DNA of 23,912 nucleotides from Nitrospinota bacterium (lineage in GTDB: Bacteria; JADFOP01): the NCBI GenBank assembly GCA_022562795.1, contig JADFOP010000036.1:1-23912 (forward strand), given 5' to 3'. Within the stretch, counting starts at the first letter, position 1, and every line of letters begins with the position of its first letter. The notes under the pieces were generated by a model. It ran no database searches. It saw nothing but the letters and a program-made list of their open reading frames with translations, and was not told where the DNA came from. Positions 1 through 7,066 of this stretch are shown here, piece by piece. Made by a program: the position numbers and the translations under genes.

Positions 1-1585
1 CCATAACGTGGTCGGGCCGCTCGATGAGGGTGAGGGCCGTCCCCGTGATGGCGCCGTCGGTAAGGCCGGTGCACTCAAGGGAATCGTAGAGGCCGTCGCC
101 GTCAATCGTGACGGGTGTAGCGACCACCGCGTCGGCGCCGGCAGGGGCGCCGGGGGCGGTCACCACGTAGATGACCACTAGCCAGAGGTCGTAGATGCGC
201 AGGCCAAACCCGTCGTCGGGCCGAATCTTCACCTTGACGATTCGATCCAGGGCCGCCCATGATGTCGGGGCCCCCCAGGTCATCTCGGTTATCGCGGCCT
301 TGGGTGAGATTCTGATGCCGTCGATGTAGGCGTCGTTCTTGTTGACGATGTAATTGGTCTCCTCGTACTGGTAGTTGCAGTGGTAGGTGGCTGAGACTAT
401 CTCGCCCGAGTTGGCCAGGGGCCCCCAGTCCTTGAATCTGATCTGAGAATATTGACCGAGCGGGGGGGCGCCCCCCCACGTGGTGCGGTTGGAGTAGGCA
501 AAGGTCGTCTGGTCATCGACGCCCAAATCGTAAGCCTTGACATCATCCAGCCACGAGCCGGGATTGTCGCTCCCCGTCTCATCGTCCGCCGTGGGCTTTT
601 CGTTGTCGGTCGTCTCGCCCGTCTCGTGCTGATGCCTTTGAATTATCGCCGGGGTGTTGAGCTTGAGGCTGACGACCGAGGAGCCGGGCAGCAGGGCGGT
701 GTCTTTCAAATCGAGCGTGTACTCGCCAGCCCCCAAAGCGGTCCCCGCGACGCGGACGCGGCTCACCGTCTTCATCGGGAACGCGGGGCCCAGGTAGGTG
801 TATTCGGTCTTCTTCTCTATCACCGCGCCGCCCCGGTTGTGGAAGACTGCCGTGGTGGAATTCTGGGCGCGCGTCAGCCCGGTCAAGTCGTCGCCGCTCT
901 TGCCCGTGTAAGCTATCTCCTCCTGGCCGACGATGACGGTGCTGCTTGATGGGAAGCGGGTGGCGTCGGAGAGCTCCAGCGGGCCGGTTGAGGCCGATGT
1001 GATGTAGGCCCTGAGCAGGCTCCTCGCCCCGGCGTCGACGGGGTAGACCGGGACATCCTCGACCGTCCCTATGATTGGCCCGCAGACGCGCCCGATCGCC
1101 TCCGGCGCGGCGTTCGGGAAGTCGGTAGTGTTGATTTTATAAAGCGGGAGTGGGTCGCGCTGCGCCATCTCAATCCCGCTCACGATGACCTCAACGGTAT
1201 CGGCGGTGATGGAGGCGGCCTCCTCGGCCTGGCCCACGAAATCGGTGATGAGGTCTGCCGAGGCGTCGGCGCCCTTCATCCACCACTTTATCGTCACCGT
1301 GGCGAAGGCTATCGGGTGGGAGATGAGAAGGTCGGAAAAGCGGGAGAAGCCCGCAACCGTCTTGCTGTTAGCGAAAGAGAGCCTAAGCTCGCGGGGCTCG
1401 TTGGTCTTCGAAAAATCGTCGAAGCCGCCGACGACATCGGGCAGCTCCGTAAGCAGGCCCAAATAATCGTTCCCATCGGGGGCCGAGCTTATCGATTGGT
1501 CCGAGACGCGGATCGTCAACCCGTCGGCAAACGCGACGGTCACGAGAGCCCGCGCGTCTATCCCCCGCATCAAAGATTGGGCCAT
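1..1585 (-). CDS. Phage tail-tip / hub-type protein (partial, runs off the left edge)
   Basis: The minus frame opens at ATG 1585 (MAQSLMRGID) and stays open for 528 codons to the window edge, so the C-terminus is missing. It is the last visible gene of the structural operon, after the tape measure and a distal-tail-like gene, which is where siphophage tail-tip, hub or fibre proteins sit. Residues of roughly 205-265 form a beta-rich segment with the pattern LSDATRFPSS, EEIAYTG, LTGLTRA, followed by a conserved His and Gly; I know this motif from phage tail-tip and fibre proteins. The N-terminal 150 residues look like a compact beta domain. I see no signal peptide or membrane segment. No strong Shine-Dalgarno precedes 1585; the in-frame ATG at 1570 is an alternative. 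Assignment to hub rather than fibre is inference. Confidence 0.72.
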   Translation of the reverse strand, partial: MAQSLMRGIDARALVTVAFADGLTIRVSDQSISSAPDGNDYLGLLTELPDVVGGFDDFSKTNEPRELRLSFANSKTVAGFSRFSDLLISHPIAFATVTIKWWMKGADASADLITDFVGQAEEAASITADTVEVIVSGIEMAQRDPLPLYKINTTDFPNAAPEAIGRVCGPIIGTVEDVPVYPVDAGARSLLRAYITSASTGPLELSDATRFPSSSTVIVGQEEIAYTGKSGDDLTGLTRAQNSTTAVFHNRGGAVIEKKTEYTYLGPAFPMKTVSRVRVAGTALGAGEYTLDLKDTALLPGSSVVSLKLNTPAIIQRHQHETGETTDNEKPTADDETGSDNPGSWLDDVKAYDLGVDDQTTFAYSNRTTWGGAPPLGQYSQIRFKDWGPLANSGEIVSATYHCNYQYEETNYIVNKNDAYIDGIRISPKAAITEMTWGAPTSWAALDRIVKVKIRPDDGFGLRIYDLWLVVIYVVTAPGAPAGADAVVATPVTIDGDGLYDSLECTGLTDGAITGTALTLIERPDHVM

Positions 1586-1647
1586 TGCTGGCGCGGTCAG
1601 GGTTTTCAAAGGCTATGCCTTTCTATCTACCAGGGTAGCTGGCTACT

Positions 1648-1697
1648 GCGTTAATGGCGCTCGATACAGCTTCATTAGCTGACGAAGCACCGTGGCC
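1648..1697. repeat. 50-bp intergenic repeat, copy 1
   Basis: This 50-bp segment matches 6210-6259 at 38 of 50 positions without gaps, sharing GCGTTAATG and GATACAG blocks. Both copies lie between phage structural genes, just after the upstream gene's reading frame would need a spacer. It may be a decayed mobile palindromic element or a shared regulatory or processing site; I cannot tell which. Confidence 0.45.
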
Positions 1698-1715
1698 TAC
1701 GAGGTAGCCTGCTAC

Positions 1716-2477
1716 TCAATTCGCTTCCCGAAGGTTCAGCTTGATGTTCCAGCGCCCATCGCTCGCCAGAACGACCTGAACGGGCCTAACCAGCTCCATC
1801 CAGTACCGGCTAGTGGACGCGTCCAAATCCCAAAACCAAAACGGCTTTAAGCTGTCGCCGCCCGCCGCCTCTTCGGCGAGTAGGGTGTCCTTGAAGCTGG
1901 TCGGGACGTTGGCGACCTCGATCCGAAGGGTCTTTTGCGTATTGCCCCGCTTGGCTTTGAAGGCGGCGCCCGACGGGCCGCGTAGGACGGTTATGTTAGG
2001 CGCCTTGCCCAAGGCCGCCCCGAAGCGATAATTGCGCTCGAAGGTCTTCTGCTCGGTGAGAAAGAGCTCTCCCACCTCCGGGGCGCTCGAAGGGGCCGTG
2101 ATGCGGAGCCGCCAGTAGCGTTTCGTGAGCGGGCCTCCCGAGACGCTGAGCTCTATCGTCCCCGCCGCCGCGACGAAGGAACCCGCTCCCCCGTCGTAGC
2201 CGCTCCAGACCGCGTTGTCGGGGGAGTGCTCCAGAAAGCAGGTGAGGCCGGTCAGGTTGTGGCCCGCGATGAGGGCTGTATCGACCTTGAATGCGCCAGA
2301 GGCGCCTTGATCTATGTTGATGGCCTTGTCTCCCGAGGCGTCCGCCGCCTTCCAGGGGAAGACGAGGTCTCTGTCGTAGAGGTGCTCCTTCGGGTTTCCG
2401 GACGCGGCATCGGTCACCGTCACGACGGCGCCGCTCTGCTCCAGGAGGTTGGCGAAGGCGAATTGGACGGTGGGCAT
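1716..2477 (-). CDS. Putative distal tail / minor tail protein
   Basis: A 253-residue protein without membrane segments, Gly/Ser/Thr-rich and predicted mostly beta. The first 140 residues look like a discoidin-like (carbohydrate-binding type) fold: a segment around GHNLTGLTCF followed by a YWRLRI strand, as in many F5/8-type domains. The C-terminal part, ending in strands such as RYWMELVRP and GRWNIKLNLREA, resembles the closing ring region of distal tail proteins. The ATG is preceded by a GGGGAGGGGG purine run at a workable distance. It lies between the tape measure and the tail-tip gene, the usual place of the distal tail protein that joins tube to tip. Family assignment is inference from position and composition. 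Confidence 0.55.
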   Translation of the reverse strand: MPTVQFAFANLLEQSGAVVTVTDAASGNPKEHLYDRDLVFPWKAADASGDKAINIDQGASGAFKVDTALIAGHNLTGLTCFLEHSPDNAVWSGYDGGAGSFVAAAGTIELSVSGGPLTKRYWRLRITAPSSAPEVGELFLTEQKTFERNYRFGAALGKAPNITVLRGPSGAAFKAKRGNTQKTLRIEVANVPTSFKDTLLAEEAAGGDSLKPFWFWDLDASTSRYWMELVRPVQVVLASDGRWNIKLNLREAN

Positions 2478-2510
2478 TAGGCGCTACCCCCTCCCCGTCC
2501 CATGTTGATG

Positions 2511-2541
2511 GTGTCGGGGTCAGGGGCGACCCCGACTACCC
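2511..2541 (+). repeat. Family B palindromic repeat (short copy)
   Basis: A hairpin-forming element, GTCGGGGTC, short loop, GACCCCGAC, then TACCC. It is a shortened member of the family seen at 6157-6205, 11089-11136, 11276-11322, 12130-12180 and 23517-23550. It fills most of the gap between the tape measure gene and the next tail gene. Confidence 0.7.
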
Positions 2542-2553
2542 ATATAGGCTGCA

Positions 2554-3282
2554 TCAGGCCGCCCCCCTTCTCTGGTGGCGGGCGACGACCTTGGCTATCT
2601 GGCGGCCGTCGAGGTTGACCGGCACCACGATCGTAATCTCGCTTCCTCCTCCGCCCTCCCTCGCAGCGAGCTCGTCGAAGGCGCGCTGGACCTCGGGAGA
2701 GCGCTCGGCCCGGCTGAACGGGACGACGAGCTCGGCCTGGCCCCTCTCGCTCGTCATCAACAGGGTCGGCTGGGTTGTGACGGCGCCGTGCTGGGCGATA
2801 CCTATATTGGAGAACTGAGCGTCGAATCGGGCCCTAAGCTGCGCCCCCGTCAGGGCGGTCGTAAAGCTAACTGCGCCGAACTCGCCCAGGGCGGATGCGG
2901 CCCGCCGGGCTGACGCCACGATCCGGTTTAGGGCGGCGGTGGATTGATTGATCGAAGAAGCCATCTTGCTCTGGGCGACTGCCGCCTGTCGGGAGACCTG
3001 ACTTATTGCTCCTAAGGCCGACGCAAGGCGGATCGCCTCGACCGTCTCCCCGGCCAGCGCGTTGGTCATCTGCTGGAGCGCGGGGGATGCGGCCTTGATG
3101 GAGGCGGCCAGATCGATGGCCTCGAGCGACCGCTTAACGTTCGTCCCTACGACGCTGATTCTCTGGAGCGCCTGCGAGCCACGCTCGCCCAGACGGGCCA
3201 GGGCCCGCTCGGCCCTGACCGAGGCGCTGGAGACCTCCTCCCGGCCGGTTATTTTAAGGCTGACTTCAAAGGCCTGCGCCAT
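2554..3282 (-). CDS. Very short tape-measure-like tail protein
   Basis: A 242-residue, Ala-rich, strongly helical protein placed directly after the G/GT chaperone gene, where the tape measure protein belongs. Its start overlaps the GT stop as TAATG. The N-terminus (FEVSLKITGREEVSSASVRA) and the middle read as continuous helix with Ser/Ala/Gln heptads. The C-terminal 90 residues (MTSERGQAELVVPFSRAE, then ITIVVPVNLDGRQIAKVV) resemble the terminal segment found on many phage tape measures. Usual tape measures have 600-2000 residues and carry hydrophobic transmembrane stretches; none is present here. It could be an internally deleted gene kept in frame, or a genuinely small one giving a very short tail. 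Confidence 0.68.
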   Translation of the reverse strand: MAQAFEVSLKITGREEVSSASVRAERALARLGERGSQALQRISVVGTNVKRSLEAIDLAASIKAASPALQQMTNALAGETVEAIRLASALGAISQVSRQAAVAQSKMASSINQSTAALNRIVASARRAASALGEFGAVSFTTALTGAQLRARFDAQFSNIGIAQHGAVTTQPTLLMTSERGQAELVVPFSRAERSPEVQRAFDELAAREGGGGSEITIVVPVNLDGRQIAKVVARHQRRGAA

Positions 3283-3949
3283 TACCTCTTCATCCTCTCT
3301 TCAAGCACGTCCGCTACGACTATCTCCAGCAGGGCCAGGGAGCGCCACTCGGCGTGAGTGAGGTCGTCGGGGCCGAACCTGCAGCCCGCCTGGATATGCT
3401 GGCGTATTTCCATAATGTGAAGCGCCCAGCCCTCTGCTCCCCCTGAGGCGGACTGCTCCTCGCCCTTCGCTGCGTCAAGGGGGCAGTCGTCGCAACCTTC
3501 TGCCTCGATCCTCCGCTTGATACAGACATCTTCACCGGGGCACTCCCTGCCTTCTAAGATGCGCCGGAAGGCGCATGCAAGTTTTTTCCCAACTCCTCCT
3601 GATCCTCTGCGGCCACGGCGCTCGATGCCGCTACCGCCTCGACCTTGTGGAGGAGGGGCACGTGGGACTTCCACTCGGAAATCTCGGGCGTGAGCTCCTT
3701 GCCCTCGATGGTGTAGCCCTCTACGCGAACCGCTGTCTGGTCCCAGAGCCATTCGTCGGCCTCGGCCGGGGAGCGTCGCAGGGTCGCCTTGCCTCTGCGG
3801 ACCTCAAACTCGCTCCGCATCCGGCTGTAAGTCCGAAGCTCCGAGGCGGCGGGCTCACGCAGAACGTGAACTAGCCGGTGCTCTTCTCCGCCCCGCTCGG
3901 CGACCAGGTGGATTCTCGTCTCTTGCCAACAGCCTACCTCGTAGCTCAT
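3282..3949 (-). CDS. Tail assembly chaperone GT (-1 frameshift product)
   Basis: This product shares its first ~114 residues with the short G protein, then shifts to the -1 frame at the A-AAA-AAC heptamer (3581-3587) and continues to the stop at 3282, giving 222 residues. The frames match exactly: 668 bases plus the one re-read base make 223 codons including the stop. The extension is Cys-rich (CPGEDVC, then CDDC, then a later Cys) and ends in LTHAEWRSLALLEIVVADVLEERMKR-type helices, typical of T domains that bind the tape measure. In lambda-like phages a small fraction of GT chaperones the tape measure while the tube assembles. The TAATG junction suggests translational coupling to the tape measure gene. 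The expanded reading is inference from the site, not a measured product. Confidence 0.78.
3554..3949 (-). CDS. Tail assembly chaperone G (unshifted product)
   Basis: A 131-residue protein beginning MSYEVGCWQETRIHL, 10 bases after the tail tube stop. I chose ATG 3949 because a G-rich stretch (GGGGGG, 6-11 bases upstream) can act as ribosome binding site and because longer readings upstream overlap the tail tube gene. The protein is acidic and charged, with GKATLRRSPAEADEWLWDQ in the middle, and ends at a TAG just after the hairpin of the frameshift signal. Its position between tail tube and tape measure, and its overlap with a -1 frame extension, fit the lambda G/GT class. The equivalent proteins act in the cytoplasm as chaperones and are absent from the finished virion. 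Confidence 0.75.
   Translation of the reverse strand: MSYEVGCWQETRIHLVAERGGEEHRLVHVLREPAASELRTYSRMRSEFEVRRGKATLRRSPAEADEWLWDQTAVRVEGYTIEGKELTPEISEWKSHVPLLHKVEAVAASSAVAAEDQEELGKNLHAPSGAS
3559..3600 (-). promoter_or_regulatory. Programmed -1 ribosomal frameshift signal
   Basis: On the coding (minus) strand there are three elements in order: a Shine-Dalgarno-like AGGAGGAG (3593-3600), five bases, the heptamer A-AAA-AAC in the correct phase (3581-3587), four bases, and a perfect 7-bp stem with a 4-base loop, ATGCGCCTTCCGGCGCAT (3559-3576). The zero-frame stop TAG follows at 3554-3556. This is the same architecture as dnaX and lambda-type G/GT sites: internal Shine-Dalgarno, slippery heptamer, downstream hairpin. 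Confidence 0.85.
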
Positions 3950-3959
3950 ATCGGCCCCC

Positions 3960-4988
3960 CTAGGCCATGTAGCTGGCGATGTTGTTGCGCACTGTAATGT
4001 CGAGCGGGTAGCCGCTCGTGGCGTCGTGGAAGACGTTCGCCTCGATATCGTAGACCGCCATGCCGTCCTCAAAGCCCATGGGCAGGGCCCGGTATGAGAG
4101 CCGGGGAAGCGTGATGGTGAGAGTGTGCTTGTAAGCGCCTTCGATGGCAGCCCCAACCGCCGTTATGATGGCCTTCAGGTAGTCGCCTGCCTCGAGGTGG
4201 TCGCGCTCGACGGCGTCGGCTACGAGCAGGCGGAAGGCGAGCTCGACCTCCCGGCGCTTTCCGTACTCAAGCCGGCCCCTGTAGAGCCCGCTGCCGGGGA
4301 AGTAGCCGTCATCTTCCATCGGGTTGTTGGCGACCGATAGGTTGAAGCTCTTAATACGGGAGGAAACGTCCACCTCGCTACCGGTCGGGCCGACTTGGAA
4401 GGTCACCCCGTGCATGCGCAAAAAGCTGCCGGCCGTCACCGACGGCATGGCGAGCGTCGAAGTCTCCCTGTATCCGCTGCCCACCAAATTCACTTTTAGT
4501 TGAAGCCGCCCCGGGCTCTCTGCGGAAATCTCGAAATCGGCGACAGCCAAGTCCCGATACAGGCTTTTCAGCGCAGCGCCGCTGGTGGCCTGCTCGACGA
4601 GGGAGGTCACGGGGAGAGAAACGGAGCTCGTAATGAAGCGGCACTGGTGGTCGTAGGTGTTGGGCGCGCCGACGCTGTCGGGCTGGGATGTGGTCACCTG
4701 GCCCAGTCCGAAGGCCGCCGCCCAGCCGGCCATGAGCGAGGTGAGATCGAAGTTGCGGGTTACTCGGACGTCCCACCGCTCGATCTCCTGCGACTCCGGG
4801 AATCCGCCTGAGGCGACCCCCCGCCCTGCCTGCTCTGAATCTGTCTCGACCGTCGGCGTCCTCACCACCACGTCGGGCCCCTTGAAGGGGGTCGCGAGGG
4901 TGAGGTCGGCGTCGGCGAGCTTCGTCCCATAAGCCGACTGCTTCTTCGTGGAGAAAGCCCAAAGGACGTCAAAATCGCGCTCAGACAT
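3960..4988 (-). CDS. Phage tail tube (major tail) protein
   Basis: A 342-residue beta-rich protein starting MSERDFDVLWAF, with an upstream GGAGGAGGGG purine run and ATG. It lacks signal and membrane segments. Features that fit siphophage tail tube proteins are the N-terminal QSAYGTKLA segment, the pattern IERWDVRVTRNFDLTSLMAGW for a hairpin arm, then a C-terminal strand-rich half with SFNLSVANNP, a Gly/Tyr turn and a VFHDATSGYP segment. It lies directly before the G/GT chaperone genes, as tube genes do, and no tail sheath gene precedes it. Absence of a sheath argues for a non-contractile tail, as in the transposable siphophages B3 and D3112, rather than a Mu-type myovirus. It carries one copy of the short CGCCTGAGGCG palindrome (4803-4816), encoding ASGG. 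Confidence 0.8.
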   Translation of the reverse strand: MSERDFDVLWAFSTKKQSAYGTKLADADLTLATPFKGPDVVVRTPTVETDSEQAGRGVASGGFPESQEIERWDVRVTRNFDLTSLMAGWAAAFGLGQVTTSQPDSVGAPNTYDHQCRFITSSVSLPVTSLVEQATSGAALKSLYRDLAVADFEISAESPGRLQLKVNLVGSGYRETSTLAMPSVTAGSFLRMHGVTFQVGPTGSEVDVSSRIKSFNLSVANNPMEDDGYFPGSGLYRGRLEYGKRREVELAFRLLVADAVERDHLEAGDYLKAIITAVGAAIEGAYKHTLTITLPRLSYRALPMGFEDGMAVYDIEANVFHDATSGYPLDITVRNNIASYMA

Positions 4989-5029
4989 ACATTACCCCTC
5001 CTCCGCCTCGGCGTGCTCCCTTCCCGTAT

Positions 5030-5076
5030 GGACAGGGCGGCCAGGGCCTTCTTAAGGCAAGGCTGCCCCTACACAG
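5030..5076. repeat. Degenerate REP/BIME (family A)
   Basis: A worn copy with GGACAGGGC at one end and GCCCCTACACA at the other. Its outer end supplies the GTG-TAG that terminates the DUF1834 gene on the minus strand (stop at 5069-5071), as in the RAYT gene. Confidence 0.5.
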
Positions 5077-5542
5077 GAGTAAAATCGACGCTGATTTCAT
5101 ATGTCGCCTCGTAGATTGAAGCATCCCTGGTGTTGATCACGAACCGCTCGGCCACGGGCTCGGGCGGGCCGACGTCCAGGCCCAGGGACTTATTGGCAAT
5201 GAGGCCCCGAACATCCCGGAGCATCTGGTAGGTCCCGGTCATTTCAACGTCACCCCGCCTCTGGGCTTTTTCCCCTCGGAGGTTCCGGGAGGCCACGACC
5301 ACCAGGAAACGCATCGTCTCGTCGTAGACCCCCTTGGCGGACTTGGTATAGCGGCTTGAGTCGTAGACAACGAGCAGGGCGGGGAATAGCTTCAACACCC
5401 GGCTCAAGTCCTCGTCCTCGAGCTCGCCCTGGTAGCTGTCCACGATGCGTGCATAGCCTCCCCCGCCCACCGGGCCGATGGGGGCCGCGTTTATGGCTGC
5501 CAGGATCGCGTCTTCGACCTGCGTTATGGTCTCGTTAGCCAC
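5069..5542 (-). CDS. DUF1834 family (Mu gp37-like) head-tail / tail completion protein
   Basis: A 157-residue protein, MANETITQVEDAILAAI, beginning with GTG at 5542. The N-terminal helix, the repeated strand-helix alternation, and the ending SIYEATYEISVDFTPV are typical of DUF1834 proteins that sit downstream of the virion morphogenesis gene in Mu-like operons; in Mu the relative is gp37. Function in the family is assumed to be head-tail joining or tail termination and is not proven. The start has only a weak AAGGGA. A REP-like element begins 10 bases upstream, and another ends the gene by supplying its TAG. Confidence 0.72.
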   Translation of the reverse strand: MANETITQVEDAILAAINAAPIGPVGGGGYARIVDSYQGELEDEDLSRVLKLFPALLVVYDSSRYTKSAKGVYDETMRFLVVVASRNLRGEKAQRRGDVEMTGTYQMLRDVRGLIANKSLGLDVGPPEPVAERFVINTRDASIYEATYEISVDFTPV

Positions 5543-5552
5543 GTTGTTCCCT

Positions 5553-5625
5553 TGTAGGGACAGCCTTTAGGCTGTCCGGCCTTTAGTGCCCCAAGCCCGC
5601 GGACAGGGTGAACCCTGTCCCTACA
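5553..5625. repeat. REP/BIME pair, family A
   Basis: Two hairpins in inverted arrangement: TGTAGGGACAGCC-TTTA-GGCTGTCC, then GGACAGGG-TGAA-CCCTGTCCCTACA. The outer arms TGTAGGGACAG and CTGTCCCTACA are complementary, so the unit is a BIME. It fills the gap between the virion morphogenesis gene and the DUF1834 gene, 10 bases from the latter's start codon. Confidence 0.85.
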
Positions 5626-5651
5626 CAGCTGATGACGACCCATCTGACACG

Positions 5652-6110
5652 CTAAATCCCACCCGCCAGGTGCTCCCCGACTATTCTGGCGATTACTTCC
5701 ACGTCGGACTTTTGGAAGACAAGATAGGGCCTGGCGGGGATTGTGGTCGCGTGGCCCCGCCCGGCCCGGCCACCGAACTGGTGTATCCGGGCGTATATGA
5801 CGTTCGATCCAACCGCGAGTTCATCTCGCTCCGCCCTGAAGGTGATGGAGCCCATAAGCCTCCCGGTATCGACCAGTAGCTTCGTCTTGGGCGCCTTGGC
5901 CTTGAGCGTCGCCGAAGCCAACGGTTTCCATCTCGTGGGCCTCCCTCCGGCCCTGAAGTTCTCCCTGATTGAGCGGAGCATGTGGAAGCCCCCGGCCCGA
6001 AGGGGGACGGTAAGGTCCTTCGCCCTTTCCCGGATGCCCCGCAGCGCGGCCTCTGCTCCGCCTAAGGCGGACAAGCCCTCAACGTTGATGTGGACCGAAA
6101 ATCCTGACAT
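5652..6110 (-). CDS. Phage virion morphogenesis protein (Mu gpG / P2 gpS family)
   Basis: A 152-residue protein starting MSGFSVHINVEGLSAL with a GGAGG ribosome binding site eight bases upstream. Conserved features of the family are visible: an N-terminal helical region, the WKPLASATLKAK segment, LLVDTGRLMGSIT, NVIYARIHQFGG, and the IPARPYLVF segment before the C-terminal helix. Family members complete the tail terminus or the connector. In the Mu-like order it comes before DUF1834, as here. The segment LSALGGAE is encoded by a perfect copy of the 15-bp palindrome (6057-6071), showing that this repeat is tolerated in a coding sequence. Confidence 0.88.
   Translation of the reverse strand: MSGFSVHINVEGLSALGGAEAALRGIRERAKDLTVPLRAGGFHMLRSIRENFRAGGRPTRWKPLASATLKAKAPKTKLLVDTGRLMGSITFRAERDELAVGSNVIYARIHQFGGRAGRGHATTIPARPYLVFQKSDVEVIARIVGEHLAGGI
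6057..6071. repeat. 15-bp palindrome (family C) inside a coding sequence
   Basis: A perfect TCCGCCTAAGGCGGA palindrome in frame in the virion morphogenesis gene. Near-matches occur in other phage genes at 3438-3452, 4803-4816 and 11003-11017. Intergenic copies are at 8585-8611, 23277-23291, 23377-23391, 23414-23428 and 23796-23810. Confidence 0.75.
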
Positions 6111-6156
6111 AAGATGTCCTCCAGGGACCGCATCGCGGTCCGTGGCCTTTCGAGAA

Positions 6157-6205
6157 GGTGTCGGGGTGCTGCAGGCAGCCTTGGCTGGCGACTCCGACTA
6201 CCCGG
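6157..6205 (+). repeat. Family B palindromic repeat
   Basis: A 49-bp element beginning GGTGTCGGGGTGC and ending CCGACTACCCGG. The reverse complement of 11089-11136 matches it with three substitutions and one single-base gap. It lies between the DUF1320 gene and the virion morphogenesis gene. Confidence 0.8.
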
Positions 6206-6209
6206 ACTT

Positions 6210-6259
6210 GCGTTAATGTTGCTAGATACAGTTTCGATTGCTGATAAGGCATCGTAGCC
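6210..6259. repeat. 50-bp intergenic repeat, copy 2
   Basis: Matches 1648-1697 at 38 of 50 positions without gaps. It occupies the gap just downstream of the DUF1320 stop at 6262, adjoining the family B element. Confidence 0.45.
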
Positions 6260-6261
6260 CC

Positions 6262-6708
6262 CTAAAAATTGTCCAGGGTGCCGGTCGTATCGCCTTTCTT
6301 ACTGGTGAAAACCCGATCCGCCTTCTTCCGCGTCGTCTGCACCTCCTCGTCGTGGGTCTCGGCCGGGGGCGCCTCTACGCCGAGCGACGCCTCGCCGCGG
6401 GCAAGCGCCTTGAGCAACTTTGTGGCGTCCTCGTAGCGCTTCGTGCGGACGGGGGCGTCGAGGTCTCGCCTCGAGTAGAGGTTGTAGATTGCGACATCCA
6501 CCGATAGCTTGCGGATCAGGCCGGGTACTGGGCTAAGCGGCACCGTGTAGCGCTCCTGAAGGTGAGAGTTGACCTCGTCGTCGGCGTCCGCGATGGCTCT
6601 GGCGACGACGTTTGAGTCCACCTGGCCCGCGCCGGAGTCGTCGGTCAGCTGGATAAGCTCGCTCTCAGAGAGCTGGTCCTCAATGTCCGACTGGGTAATA
6701 TAGGCCAA
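6262..6708 (-). CDS. DUF1320 family (Mu gp36-like) head-tail adaptor
   Basis: A 148-residue protein. The start is TTG at 6708 (reading MAYITQSDIEDQ), supported by a strong AGGAGG eight bases upstream, which overlaps the stop of the preceding gene. DUF1320 hallmarks seen are the N-terminal YITQSDIEDQLSE, the ADADDEVNSHLQERYTVPLSPVPG segment, and VDVAIYNLYSRRDLD. The family's Mu relative (gp36) follows the major head gene and is thought to form a connector ring. A Lys/Thr-rich tail after about residue 100 is weakly conserved. Neighbours follow the Mu-like order. Confidence 0.85.
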   Translation of the reverse strand: MAYITQSDIEDQLSESELIQLTDDSGAGQVDSNVVARAIADADDEVNSHLQERYTVPLSPVPGLIRKLSVDVAIYNLYSRRDLDAPVRTKRYEDATKLLKALARGEASLGVEAPPAETHDEEVQTTRKKADRVFTSKKGDTTGTLDNF

Positions 6709-6711
6709 GGG

Positions 6712-7044
6712 TTAATCCTCCTTCAGCTCGCCCAATCGTTTCTCGGCGGCTCTAATGACCGTCCGGCGCCGACGGGTTGAGCTCTCCCAATCGAGAACGG
6801 CCTGCACGGCGACAGCATCCTCCAGGCCCTCGATGTGCTCTCTCAGCTCCCTTGCCCCAGTGGCCCATGTGGGCCCTTCTTGCTCCTCGACCTCTTCGAC
6901 GACGAGCCAGGGGTCGTTCAGGATGGCTTCGGTCATCTCCTGCTCGGCAAGGAGGACCGGCTCGGGCGTGAAGGCCCTGCCGCTTCGCCGGTAGAGGCCA
7001 CTGGGGTGGCTGGCTCTGAGAGAGGTTTTATACGCGCGATTCAC
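6712..7044 (-). CDS. Small phage protein of unknown function
   Basis: A 110-residue, charged protein beginning with GTG at 7044 (MNRAYKTSLRAS) and a GGGAG ribosome binding site nine bases upstream. It lies 22 bases after the major capsid gene and abuts the DUF1320 gene. The C-terminal half is helical and rich in Glu/Arg (TRRRRTVIRAAEKRLGELKED). I do not recognise a family. Position between capsid and adaptor suggests a minor head or head-tail protein. It is in frame, well spaced and translated in the operon direction, so it is probably real. Confidence 0.65.
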   Translation of the reverse strand: MNRAYKTSLRASHPSGLYRRSGRAFTPEPVLLAEQEMTEAILNDPWLVVEEVEEQEGPTWATGARELREHIEGLEDAVAVQAVLDWESSTRRRRTVIRAAEKRLGELKED

Positions 7045-7066
7045 GATTGCAATCTCCCTATAAGCC

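Noticed and set aside
452-949. Plus-strand 165-residue frame in the tail-tip gene
   Set aside because: The minus frame is open through the whole region and shows tail-tip motifs; this is its shadow.
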